Shown: positions 13,030 through 24,834, counted from the stretch's first letter. The stretch: DNA of 64,000 nucleotides from Metaphire vulgaris (GCA_018105865.1 CM030861.1:13521637-13585636); one strand, 5' to 3'. Notes: generated from the letters alone by a model not told the origin. Translations and numbers: made by a program.

Positions 13030-14750
13030 CGACGACGACGATGCTAAATGCCATGAATAAGCGAAGAGCAATTAAGAGGAAATTGCTGCTCAGTCAATTC
13101 CTCGGTTGAGATCGAGGTGCCTGGTCGGTGGTTGCGTCATCGATTTCCGTTTCCGGTATTTCTTTCGCTTCCGGTTATCGCTGTCTGTCCAATGTCTCTT
13201 TGTGCTAAAAGGCGCTATATAAATCTGTAGTTTCTCGATCCGTCTTATCGGGACGAAACAGACTAACAGCGATGCCATCCAATCCATTCCTATTGGATTC
13301 CCTATTCTACGCACAAGAATAGGCGGACGCATTAATTGGCTAATCTTGACCTCGTGACCTTGACCTGGCGCCAATGAACTCACGACTATTCATTATTCTC
13401 GTCGCAGAGATGTCATTGCCTTTTGCTCGAATGTCTTCCTCTTTTTCTTCCTCTTTTTCTTCCTCTTTTTCTTCCTCTTTTTCTTCTTCCTCCTCTTCCT
13501 CTTCTTCTTCTTCTTCTTGAATTTTCCTAACAGAAGACTCATTCTGCTGATCGTCAGATAGCCAAGGCGCTCTCTTTCTGCATAGATATCTTATGCTGTC
13601 TAACAACGCACCAGAATAAGATCTCTGTGGATTCTTATTTCTCGGGCGATGTAAATATTAAACAGAATGATTTGATAAAGGAGAAAGGAGGAGGAGGAGG
13701 AGGAGGAGGAGGAGGAGGAGGAGGAGGAGGATTAAGAGGAGGAGGAGCAGGAGGAGCAGGAGGAGTTGAATCTCTGTTCAGAGCATCGAATGAGTCGATG
13801 GAACTGATTGGTTCCTGGAAATTGACCTGTCAAACATCTGAAACGCGTCACGAGATTTCCTCCAAACACAGGACCCCTGTAACATCACTCATGCCGAGTC
13901 TCATGCGGCATGACTTAACGACCGATAAATAGTAAACGATGACGACGACGATGACGACGACGACATTGCGTCTGTGACGATGTCTGTTGTGTGCAGCTGT
14001 CCTGTCAGGCAGCGGCAGAGGAGGAGGAGGAGGAGGAGGAGGAGGAGGAGGAGCAGTAGCAAAGGACTTCTGCTATTACGAGACATTCGACGCATTCTGT
14101 CCAGACGACGGTGACGTCATCGTCATGTTGAGAGCCTTCTACGGACGGATGCAGTTTGGACGGTGCGTCAAGACGAACTTCGGGTTCATCGGGTGCTTCA
14201 CCAGCGTCCTTGACCTTCTCGACCGGAAGTGCTCAGGACGCCAGAGCTGCTCCGTTGACGTCATCGAACCGACCTTCGACAACATCCGCCCCTGTAACAT
14301 CGAACTGAAAAGCTACCTGGAAGCAGAATACACCTGCGTAAGAGGTAAGTTAATGATCCAGGTGCATCGACATTCATATTCTAGGCGTATCCGTTCATAA
14401 TGGAGATTTCTTAATGTCTTGTATCGCTAGCAGTATTGTATAGTAAAGTATTAATGTAATGTAATGTAATATAATTTAATATAATTAAACTAAACTAAAC
14501 TAGCAGTTTTCTGTCGTGTGGCCACCGGTATCTTGACGACAGTTGCTAGGAGCATCGCCGGTGGCTGTGACGTCATCTTCGACAAGAACCGGGCGACCGC
14601 TGCGGTTGCCAATGGCGACGAATTCAGCTGCGGAGGGGTGAACGACCTTGGCAGATGCGAGTGGACGCGGGTCAAAGGTTAAACGTCACCCTCTTCCAGT
14701 TTTCCACTCGTCCACCGACCGCCGATGGACTCACGCCAGAGGACCCCCCT

Positions 14751-14790
<40 letters not shown>

Positions 14791-17327
14791 CGCACAGGGA
14801 CTGTCACGTGATCGGACATATAGCGGAAGTCCAGACGAACCGGAAGTTCATTCTATGCAGTTCACCGAACGACGCGAGAGAAACTCACGTCTACCTCTCT
14901 CATTCGAATCTCGTCGACGTGACCTTGAACCCGAATCACGTGACCAGATTCCTGTTGATCGTCTCAGGTAAGACAGCGGACGATAATAGGGAGAGCGTGC
15001 GATGTGTAATACATGCAATGTTCCTTAGCTTCAAGTGATAGTCTATGTGCATTGTGCATATAATATAGCAGTGCTTGTATCGATGGTGGTTTCAATATAG
15101 AAGACTCTATCACAGATACTGCATCAGCGGATCGATAAACGAAAATTAATTAATTCTATGGTCTGTCGCTGCATAGATATCACACAATTCATTCGCGCTA
15201 TCTTCGATGTAATTCATTTATATAGCGCATAGAGTTCTGAATCTGGCGTTTTTCGGATCTGGTCGGAGATAAGACGCCATTATAGGCGACCGAAGTCGTT
15301 TATTTCTCTTCCGAAAATAACGGACTCCTTCGATAGACAAGTCGAGTCTCGTTTCATGACACGCGTCTTGGCGTCATGACGCCTCTCCGTTCGTCATGGG
15401 GATGACGTCACGCGTCGCGATGACGCCCTTTGGCGTCGTTTGTCACTTAGATGCGTCCGTCGTGTCAGCGTCACGTTCGCGTGACGTCGACATCCAGGCT
15501 TAATGAATGGTCCCAAGAGGGCGCCGACTGCAGGGAACCAGCGTCCTACACACTCCACCCACCCCCTCCCTGTTGTGCGCTGGATCCATGTTCTCAAAGA
15601 TCCTGAGCTGCCCACGGGACCAGGGTTTGGATGAGACGAAGGGAGGACTCCTTCTATAACTGACCCCCGTAAGATCTGGTTCGTTATTTTGAACAATCAA
15701 TCAGTAAAAAGCTGCGAATAGAATCTGACATTCTCGTAAACGAGTCAAAACGGAACATTCTACTTAGTGTAATTTTCTCTCAAGGGAGTCAAATCGCACG
15801 CAGTTCTGGTTCCACAGATCTTTTGATTTAGAAACAAAATGGAAGATTGTTGCGCTGAAAGACAAATGCAAAATCTGAGACGAAAGAAAATCCACAGAAG
15901 AAGTCTCCTGCAGCACCCGATTAGGTCAACACAACCTCCTCTGCTAAAACCGCTTTTATTTCGAAATTCATTAAAAACCGAAATTATCTGAAATTACACT
16001 TTTTCTGTTTGTCCAGCGTGTAGACTCGACCTTCGACCCGACCTTCGACCCACTTTCATCGTTGTTGTTGTTGTTCGTTGTTCAGTGGTTGGTTGTCCCG
16101 ACGTTGATTTTGGTCCAAACGTTTGGGTCAGATACTCTGTCGACCGAACGACTGCCGAGGTCGGCTGTCGTCATGGAGCACTGTCATGGCAACTGCTATG
16201 TCGCGCTCGGGAATGGATCGGTCACCATGACAACTGCTCGTTGACAGGTAGGCGAAGAAGACAAAAAACTTCTTTGTAAAGAAATCTGAGAGGAGAGAGA
16301 GGAGAGAGAGAGAAAAAGAGAGAGAAGGAGCGAGAAGAGGAGCGAGAGAAGAGAGAGAGAAACGGTTAGACAGACATACGCACATAGAATAGGATAGAAT
16401 GGAATATGAATGGAAGAGAAGATGGACTGCTGTTTGTTTTCTGTTATTTCCAGTTACTTCGTTGTCTTCTTCTTCTTCTTCTGATTATCACAGCGCTTTG
16501 TTTCCAATGAGTTCAGGTAATTCCTGTCCGGTTGTCATGGCGATTGTCACTCGGAATTGAAGTCCACTCAGTCGATTATACACAGTGGCGTAGCCAAGGG
16601 GGGTTTGGGGGTTAAACCCCTCTGGTTGTCCGACCCAAAGTTTTCTTATTGCGTATCAACATAATTGTACGCCTTCATATGCCATACAATTAAATAATTC
16701 ACTTAATCAAAAGCAAAATAAGAGTTGACGACCTTTTTGCTTGTCAGAATTTTCCGAAGTTGGGAATCATGGGAACAATAACACCGCCCCTTCGGGAAAT
16801 CCTGGTTACGCCACTGATCATACATAAGCATAGGACATGATGCAATTCCGTGACGCCCAGTTGGCAGTTGTCCGTCATTATTACACAGACGACAGACAGG
16901 AGGCAGACATTTCTGGATACAATTTGCATCAAATGTTTTCAGAAGTCATATTGTCGTAAGCACGACCCCCCCCCCGCATTTAGACTGGGACCAATCGAAA
17001 TGGAAATTCTCCAAAACAATCAGATGGATTTTCGCTTTTTAAGCCTACTATTTGCCCCCCCCCCACAATCGATAAAACTGCCTACCAAAAATCTTCTTAG
17101 GCAAAATTTCCATCACAATCACCTCACTGCACCAGCTTTGTCACGACTCACGAGGGAACACGGGTGGGTCGCCCCACCTCCATCCGGGCCTAAAACCGAT
17201 TGGAGAATTTTATCGGAGGGATGAGATAGGCACGGCTGTCCATAAGTTGTAATGCAATCTGTAATATTGATCCAGACTTCAGGATTCGAATCTATTATCA
17301 TCCAACATTGTCTATAGCGCCTGCATG

Positions 17328-17385
<58 letters not shown>

Positions 17386-17945
17386 CGTCTGACCACGTGA
17401 CCAGCGTTTGATTGACACATTGTGTGTTGTTTTTATAGTTCTGGTCGCTCTGGTGGTTGTCGTTGTGTCGTCTGTCATCAGCTTCTGCGTCCTTCTGTCC
17501 GGTCTCTTCCTCTGCAGAAGGTTTTCCATTCGATCGGAATCTTAGCTCTTCCCTTCCCTTAATTATATGAACCACGCTACAGGGTCACAGCCAGGGGCGT
17601 AGCCAGGAATTTGATTTGGGGTATAAATATTTTGGGAGGGTATAAATCTTAACTATAAACCACACAAACCATATAAACCACATATAACCACATATAAATC
17701 ACATAGAAAACTTTAAAGTAGACTGATTGGGGAGGGGGGGTTAATATACCGATATACCCCCATTTCGTCGCTACACCCTGGTCACAGCACAGACAACGAT
17801 GACGCTACAAAAGTCTTTGACTGAATACGTAACTCTCAAAATTAGTCTTCGTCTTTTATGGCACGAAAATTAAAGTTATGGAAAGCGAAAGTTTGCGTCA
17901 TTTTCTGTGGGATATGAACTCTCATCCTGCCAGCATTCTATGTAG

Positions 17946-18013
<68 letters not shown>

Positions 18014-18546
18014 ACTAATGCTTCAAAAAATATTATGTCACAATACACAATACAGTAGGTTACACATAACGTAATCGTAATGGATTGAGCTTAAGATGAA
18101 AATGCGTTTGACTGTACTGTGACTGGTTTAGACTGAATCGTAGGAATAATTCTCATTCGTCGACAACATCAAGGCGTCTCCTTCGCATCTTCAAAGGCGT
18201 CCAACCAGCTCCATCCGACCACCGGGCGACGACCGAAGACCCACGTCAGTCTGACCTTCCGACCCACCGTCGACCCACTCTGACCGCCAGGTCAACCTTC
18301 CCCCGCAGCGACGGGATCAAAGACCCCCCGCGCGGGGAATTCGAAGAAGAAGAAGAAGAAGTAGACAATGACGGCGTTCAGGTGTTTTCCTGTGCGGAGG
18401 GTCTTTTCAGTCGGTGCCAGGCAGAGACGACTGGGCTCGAGAAGGAGGAAGGGCGACTGGACGCCGACTGTCCCGAGTGCCTGGCGGTCGGACATCCCGT
18501 CGTCAGGTGGGACATCGACACCGGCGAATGTCAGAGCAGCGCTTGA
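12661..18546 (+). CDS. Receptor gene B: paralogue of gene A (SUEL, CUB-like, sushi-like, TM, longer tail)
   Basis: Probable type I membrane receptor. Exons: a first recognised one ending at 12843 (acceptor TTTTAG at about 12660, donor A|GTAAGTG) coding a basic stretch then VVVSSVFVLLMTVSVTLP, likely the signal segment; 13997-14344 SUEL lectin domain (RAFYGRMQFGRC, CSGRQSCSV, LKSYLEAEYTC) preceded by a Gly tract from (GGA)n; 14507-14967 CUB-like (GQRLNVTLFQF, FILCSS, VYLSHSNLVDVTL, FLLIVSG) with a (GCG)n Ala tract; 16086-16247 sushi-like (GCPDVDFGPNVWV..C..LLC..WIGHHDNC); 17439-17520 transmembrane helix; 18132-18546 acidic cytoplasmic tail of about 137 aa ending CQSSA with a TGA stop. An alternative tail acceptor at 18144 is also in frame. 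No in-frame ATG close to the signal segment was identified except 12609, so the true start is uncertain. The CUB exon is one base short of frame near 14655-14680. Two hAT-like MITEs lie in its introns. Confidence 0.75.
12966..13031. repeat. (GAT)n microsatellite with (GAC) end
   Basis: A 66-bp run of GAT units changing to GAC units, in the first intron of receptor gene B. Confidence 0.9.
13425..13760. repeat. (TTC)n/(TTCCTC)n and (GGA)n arrays
   Basis: A pyrimidine tract of TTCCTCTT units (13425-13520) and, 165 bp on, a purine GGA tract (13683-13765). Both are in the intron before the SUEL exon of gene B and could pair as opposite-strand purine/pyrimidine tracts. Confidence 0.85.
15357..15491. 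promoter_or_regulatory. Cluster of CRE/ATF-like half sites in an intron of receptor gene B
   Basis: About 130 bp between the CUB and sushi exons contain many TGACG/CGTCA half sites, including the 14-bp palindrome GGCGTCATGACGCC at 15370-15383 and GATGACGTCACGC at about 15401. A regulatory role is inference from motif density only. Confidence 0.35.
16583..16817. mobile_element. hAT-like MITE in an intron of receptor gene B
   Basis: Ends CAGTGGCGTAGCCAAGG and CCTGGTTACGCCACTG form terminal inverted repeats. Flanks ATTATACA (16575-16582) and ATCATACA (16818-16825) match at 7 of 8, as expected for an 8-bp hAT target duplication. Length 235 bp, no coding capacity. Confidence 0.85.
17331..17372. 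repeat. (CT)n microsatellite
   Basis: Pure CT run about 70 bp before the transmembrane exon of receptor gene B. Confidence 0.9.
17592..17780. mobile_element. hAT-like MITE in the last intron of receptor gene B
   Basis: Ends CAGGGGCGTAGCCAGG and CGTCGCTACACCCTG are imperfect inverted repeats. The flanking octamer GTCACAGC is repeated exactly at 17584-17591 and 17781-17788. Length 189 bp. Confidence 0.88.
17946..18012. repeat. (TA)n microsatellite
   Basis: Pure TA run of about 66 bp in the last intron of receptor gene B. Confidence 0.92.
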
Positions 18547-18549
18547 CAG

Positions 18550-18581
<32 letters not shown>

Positions 18582-18589
18582 TCAGCATC

Positions 18590-18622
<33 letters not shown>

Positions 18623-18682
18623 GTCGCCACAGTCATCATCGTAACTGTATTTGTAACAACCAACAACAACAGCTCTTACTAC

Positions 18683-18918
18683 CATTAGCGTATAGCCTCG
18701 GGAGGGAAAACTAGGGCAGAACCCCCTACGTGGGATTTGCACAAAACCGTTGAGCAATTTTTCTGGCGGGGGAAAGGGAGTGGGTTGGAACAGAATCGAT
18801 GTACGTGGAAGTGAATTTGCCAAGAACTTCAAGACGACCGTTTTTCGCTTGTAGACTTTTTTCACTTGAAAATGTCTAGATGCCCCCCCCCTATTCCGGA
18901 ACACTGGCTACGCCACTG
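18683..18918. mobile_element. Probable hAT-like MITE, degenerate left end
   Basis: Right end CTGGCTACGCCACTG matches the local hAT-like family; left end CATTAGCGTATAGCCTCGG is a degraded counterpart. Flanking octamers CTTACTAC and AATGCTAC share only 5 of 8 bases. Confidence 0.55.
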
Positions 18919-19026
18919 AATGCTACTGCTATTCGAGCTCATAATTAATTGTTTTATCGCAAATGAAGCAATAAACTTTATGATAAATTTGTGTATTCTT
19001 ATCAGTTTTTAGGATTATACGCTAAT

Positions 19027-19353
<327 letters not shown>

Positions 19354-19889
19354 TATTGCGTTTCACCTTGCAAATAAAATATTTCCTATTATAAAATGTG
19401 ATATTAAAAGTGTCTTCGTCAATTTCAATACTCCGCAATTCTACAAAACAATGGCTAGTCATTGCTCCAGTTAGATCACGCCTGATAACGCCTCAGGACG
19501 AAGATTCCGACAACCAAACACTTCAATTTGAATATTTGTTTCTAGCTGTAAATAAAAATTATTGGTTTCTGTACATTCGGAACCGTGACTGTGTCGGCAT
19601 CAACATAGAATTCAACGAACGCATCCCATTGCCATGGAGTTTGGCATCATAGAATTTAAATAACACTAGAACGCGTGTATTCACTGTATTGTGCCTCAAA
19701 GTGTAACCAGTTTTACGCCATTTTAGTTAAGTATAACCACACTACCGTAAAACTGATAATAGATAGGAGCCGGGTCTAAAACAGCCGGTGTATAAAGTAG
19801 AATAAAGAAACGTTTAACAGAACCCGGTATTTGTGTTAAAGGTTTTTCGGTAATTTCTATGGCACTCGTGGTAACCATGGTCAAACAAC

Positions 19890-20163
19890 TAGCTCCACGC
19901 CCTCAGTTCCTTTAATTCCTTCACTATCTCCTCGAGCATTTAGGTCTAAACTTAAAACCTTCCTATTCCGAAAGTCATTTCCTCCATAGCTATTACAGTC
20001 CGACCAGCCACCTCATGGATACACTCACTTTTGCCCGGCCGACAACCCACCTTGCTTGTAGGTATTTAAAGAAAGATTAAGTGCATAAGAATAAGCAGCT
20101 ACTACTGTACTACTCTCCAAAACGCTATATAAATTTACAAGATTTTACTTACTTACTTACTTG
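19890..20163 (+). mobile_element. 3' end of a non-LTR retrotransposon (LINE remnant)
   Basis: The frame ...FRSKLKTFLFRKSFPP resembles the C-terminus of CR1/L2-type ORF2 proteins. It is followed by a tail with CGCTATATAAATTTACAAG and a (CTTA)n terminus, the layout of a LINE 3' end. Confidence 0.55.
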
Positions 20164-20219
20164 TCTAAAACTTAAGAAAGATGGCGGCAGAATGGCCTCA
20201 CCTCCTTTTGTCTCTGCTC

Positions 20220-20256
20220 CATTGACATCTATAAATAGCCTAGACTGCTCATGGCC
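20220..20256 (+). repeat. Left arm of a distant inverted repeat
   Basis: The segment starting CATTGACATCTATAAATAG and ending GCTCATGGCC recurs in reverse complement at 27231-27268 with one inserted base. It sits about 100 bp before the first exon of the P-like pseudogene. Confidence 0.75.
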
Positions 20257-20847
20257 TATAGCTTGTCATTGCAACCACTGAGGCTAAAATGCCGCCATCT
20301 TGCTCGGATCAGAAGTCTGTTACACGTTAAGGATTTAATGTGGTAAATTCGTTAAAAATGCCATCATGCACAGCGATTAGCTGTACAAACAGAACGGGAA
20401 AGAAGTATGCGGTTGTTGGACGGACATTCCACCGGTAAGACGTTGATAAAATGGTATCACTTTGTAGTTGCCCCAGTTATGACCGCCCCCGTTATGATAG
20501 CCCCCGTTATGACCGCTCCCGTTATGACCGCCACGGCGCCACCGTCCGGAATTGTTAACATGACAAATAAGTAAACACGAAATTTCTATAGCGCTGCCAG
20601 AAAGCTTGGCGCATTGCACCAGCTTCTTCACGAACGCTCAATCTCTATCAGGGCATCTTACAGACTACCACTCTCAATCCAGGAAGTATTATTACTATTA
20701 ATGTAGCTGTCTACCAGGAAAGGCCGCTATAATAAATGCCTATCAAAGCAGCCGCACACAATTTTCAAAACACGTGGAACACCTGAGGTCACACATGGCT
20801 AGTCAGCGCTACCAGAATGGACATGTTTCTGCAGCTGGCTTCATCAC

Positions 20848-21006
20848 CTGGGACGTAGCTAGGCATAGGCTTGGGGGGCTTAAGCCCCCAAGCCTGAAGC
20901 TAGCCCCAAATGAATTCAAGCCCAAAATAGCGTTAGGACTCAAAAGAAAGGGAAGGAGGGAGTGAATTTTTTGGCCCCCAAACCTAAAATCTTGGATACA
21001 TCGCTG
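20848..21006. mobile_element. hAT-like MITE nested in the P-like pseudogene
   Basis: Left end CTGGGACGTAGCTAGG and right end CTTGGATACATCGCTG are imperfect inverted repeats running into matching GGTTTGGGGG-type sequence. Flanks TTCATCAC and TTCATCAA match at 7 of 8. Length 159 bp, in intron 1 of the pseudogene. Confidence 0.72.
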
Positions 21007-21137
21007 TTCATCAATGGTGTTATTCACAACTTACCACTTTTTAACTGCTATCTCTACTTGCTACTTTGCAATTACATGTTGGCACCATTTGAATTCACAT
21101 TTGCAATCAGTTATTACGTTGATATTATGCAGTAGCT

Positions 21138-21245
21138 CAGGGATGGGCAAAAGTGCAGCCCCATCATGCGCCCTCGAAGCCCTTTTTGTGCGGCCCCGAC
21201 ATCGAGATAAATTACATTAATGTGCGGCCCTCTAAACATTATGAA
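21138..21245. mobile_element. Fragment of a hAT-type element end
   Basis: CAGGGATGGGCAAAAG followed by repeated GTGCGGCCC looks like the end of a hAT-family transposon. I see no partner end nearby. Confidence 0.45.
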
Positions 21246-24200
21246 ACATTTGACAACACCTTAATGGAAAATTCAGCATTAAAATTGATTTACACTTTGG
21301 CACTTAATCGTTAACTTGAAATAATGTTTTTAATATTTACTAACTTACTAACATCATGCATACATTTTATTTGTCATGATTTATAATTTGTTTTCAGTTT
21401 TCCATTGTCAAACTCATGTTTGACAATGCAGTGGGTTTACAACATGAGACGTGACGGTTTCACTCCTAATACTTGGTCATGTCTGTGTTCTGATCACTTT
21501 ACTGAGAACTGCTTTGATCGACGGGCCAGACAACAAGACTCAGAGAAAATGCAGTTCCAACTTTGTTCAAGTTTCCTAAACATTTGAGAAAGGTTTGATA
21601 ACAATTTCACTATTCATTACTGTTTTGTGACAAAGTAATAGTAGTGAATTACAGTACCTGAGTGACATTTTTACATAGTGTAAAAGTAAACGTCACATTT
21701 AAGTAAGAAATTCTAACACACGTAGGCCATGTCGGTATTATGACAATCTGTTTAACAATGACAGTGGTCACGTGTCAATATGATTTACTGTATCTTAATA
21801 GGAAATGATCCATAATCAGTTTTTTAATGATTAATATGCAAAGTCAATTTGATTACATATTGTTGCTTGTGATCAGGTAATGAATTCCAGACAACTGCCT
21901 GTAATTCGTACAGCTGTTGTACCATCAGATGCACAGAATGAGCAGACAGTCAAACCAGAGCCAAGTGGACTGGCAAAATCTGAAGTAGAAACTGTTGTCG
22001 CCGACCACTGCTACTACACCATTGAGAGTCCACGTCAACTCAAAAGAAAGTTGACTACCTTTTCACGACAGATGTGCTGCAATGAAAAGAAATTGAAACT
22101 GGAACGACAGAGAACATCCCGTTTGAGGAAACGAGTCAATTCTCTGCAAATCATTGTTGAAAATCTGCAAAAGCAGCATCTTGTAAATGAGCAGTGTGTT
22201 GAAATGTTGAGAAAACTTTTCTGGTGTTTCTAAGCAGTTAATGGAGCGAATTGTGCAACAAACAGGTAAAACGTTACACGCAAATCTTATCCTAGTGAAT
22301 TGAGAGCATTTGCACTAACGCTCCAGTTTTATTCCATTTAAAGCTTATAATTATGTTCGCAAACATTTCAATCTTGCTTTACCAAGTCTCAGTGCTATTA
22401 GACGCTGGTACCAAAGTGTTAATGGTGAGCCTGGATTTACACAGGAAGCCCTTTCAGCATTGAAGGCAAGAAGCTGAACATGCTTCAGCCAACACCAAAC
22501 CACTCTTATGTTCATTAATGATTGACGAGATGGCAATCCGTCAGCATGTTGAGTGGAATGGAAGTAAGTTTCGTGGTTGTGTTGATTTAGGCAGTGGAAT
22601 TTGTGATGATTCAACTCCTGTTGCAACTGAAGTGCTAGTTTTTATGGTAGTATCTTTGTGTGAAAACTGGAAAATTCCAGTAGGTTATTTCTTTGTGAAA
22701 GGATTGTCTGGCTCCGATCATTGCTAATCTAGTTAAGCAATGTTTGTCAAAATTGTATGACATTGGTGTTAAAATTGTTTCTTTGACATGTGATGGACCC
22801 CACTGTCATTTCAAAATGATGAATGAGTTGGGTGCGGGTTTAGATCCATTGAATCTTCAGGCATTTTTTGTGCACCCCAGTAATGCTTGTGTGAAAGTTC
22901 ATGTGGTGTTTGATGTTTGCCATATGTTGAAGCTACTTCGAAACACTCTCGCTGAATGCGGAATACTTGTCGATGCTGATGGTAACAAAATTAAATGGGA
23001 GTATGTTGTTGCCCTACATCAGGTGCAGCAAAATGAGGGTATGCATCTGGCTAATAAATTAACTAAAGCTCACATTAACTTTCACACACAGAAGATGAAA
23101 GTAAATTTAGCAGCACAGACGTTGAGTGCCAGTACATCATCAGCTATTGAGTTCTGTGCCATATATCTACATTTACCACAGTTTTCTGGATCTGAGCCTA
23201 CAGTAAGATTTTTGAAACTCATTGATCACCTGTTTGATGTTCTAAATTCACGTAATCCTGTTGCACGTGGGTTTAAAGCCGCATTGAGGCCTTCAAATTT
23301 TCATCTGTGGGATCCATTTTTAGATGAAGCATTTGCTTATATTATGAGCCTAAAAGACACTAGTGGTCAGTCGATGACGTCCACCAAGGAAGACGCCATT
23401 TATTGGTTTTTATGTGCGATACAGACTGTTAAGTCATTGTATTTCCAGTATGTTGCAGGTGCTGATGCACCAGTGAAATATTTATTGACTTATAAGCTGA
23501 GTCAAGACCACATCGAATTATTTTTTTCTGCTGTTCGTTCATCATTGGGATATAATAATAATCCGACTGCAAGGCAATTTATTGCAGCATACAAGCGACT
23601 TTTGATACGCCACGAAGTGAAGGGTATTGGTGGCAACTGTGCCCACCTGGATGGTACTGATATCCTCTTTTAACGCGTGATGTGCATAGAAATAAAGGTG
23701 TTGTTAATACAGTTGATACTGATATTCTAGACATTTGTCTTGCACGTCATTATGATATTGTGACAAGTCAGAGTGATGAGGTATCACAGTTACAGCTTTG
23801 AACACAAATATGCCAAAAAGTGTGATTTTTCATCATTGTCAGAATTTAAAGTAAATGTTGTGGCATATGTGGCTGGTTATGTTGTAAAAATGGTCCGTCG
23901 AATTCTACACTGCCCTGATTGCCTTGTGTCACTAACTGCAGCACCACTTTGTGAGAAACTGTTGTTTGTTAAATTGAAAGACAAAGGGGCTTGATAAAGC
24001 CTTCTGAGAGTGTTGTCAAAGTATGTGAGATCACAGAGCAGGCAATAAGCAGAATGATGGCTTCTTGTAAAGGTAACTTGCCTCTGGCTCTTGGGTCAAA
24101 ATTAGTGGCAACAGTTTCTCTATCTGTGTTAAGTGAAGTTGGGGAATCGAAAAGTGTGTTTGCTGATCTTTATGATCACATGTTTGATTCTAGTCCGAAA

Positions 24201-24582
24201 GTAATCATGTATACAAACTAATCAAAGTTATCAGTCAGTGTTACATTAAGATTAGAATGCATGCCATTGCAAAAGATACACTGAACACAAAACTGGTACC
24301 AAAGTGCATAAGCAGCTGACCAAACTAGTGTTATTCAAGCACCAGTAGTTGATAGCCATAGTTGTATGTTGCCATTTTGATGTAAACCTGTATTTTATTG
24401 TGGTCAAGTTTTTCAATTTCTGCTGTAGTCATTAATGTAGCCGTTTGCCAGTGTTTTTATACAGGCCTGTAGCCATTATACCAGTGGTGAATATGTTATA
24501 GTTGTTGTTATTCTTTTGTGGTGATCTTTTGTAAGGCGATTTATTTCATTGTATAATTCAGGGTTTAATCAAGGCCGTTTGC

Positions 24583-24756
24583 CAGTGTTTTATACAGGCC
24601 TGTTAGGAGAGGAGATCCCCCTCTAAGACCTCAAATCCCCCCCCAAATCACAGCACTTACACAAATTTTGCATTGAACTGTGTCTTTTCCTCTCCTAACA
24701 AGTCGATCCCCGAAAGTTTTAATTCCCCAAGGCTTGGAGTCTGGATAAAACACTAC
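24583..24756. mobile_element. hAT-like MITE after the P-like pseudogene
   Basis: CAGTGTTTTATACAGGCC at the left and CTGGATAAAACACTAC at the right are inverted repeats. Flanks CCGTTTGC (24575-24582) and CTGTTTGC (24757-24764) match at 7 of 8. A 33-bp copy of the left end including its flank also lies at about 24441-24474. Confidence 0.72.
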
Positions 24757-24834
24757 CTGTTTGCCCTTTCCCAAAAAATTTTGACATACTGCATCAACTT
24801 ACAGCACTCCCCAAGCCCCACTAGCTGACTTCCC

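Larger units (their letters stand above)
20358..24348 (+). pseudogene. P-element/THAP9-like DNA transposase, decayed
   Basis: Remnant of a THAP-domain transposase of the P-element superfamily. Exon 1, 20358-20434, starts MPSCTAISCTNRTG and ends RTFHR. Exon 2, 21398-21592, completes the THAP zinc finger (FPLSNS, W, CSDHF, CFDR, then AVPTLFKFP). Exon 3, about 21877-22265, has a DHCY motif like the HCF-binding motif of THAP proteins plus a coiled coil. Exon 4, from 22344, has the RNase H-like catalytic start MIDEMAIRQHVEWNG, then a long block 22744-23673, YVAGYVVKM at about 23860, LIKPSESVV at about 23990, and an end close to KLVLFKHQ with TAG at 24346-24348. The reading frame slips at about 21525 (lost base after CFDR), 22212 (A run), 22472, 22722 and several times after 23665, so it is broken. 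Splice sites are still recognisable. Autonomous activity is not expected. Confidence 0.82.
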
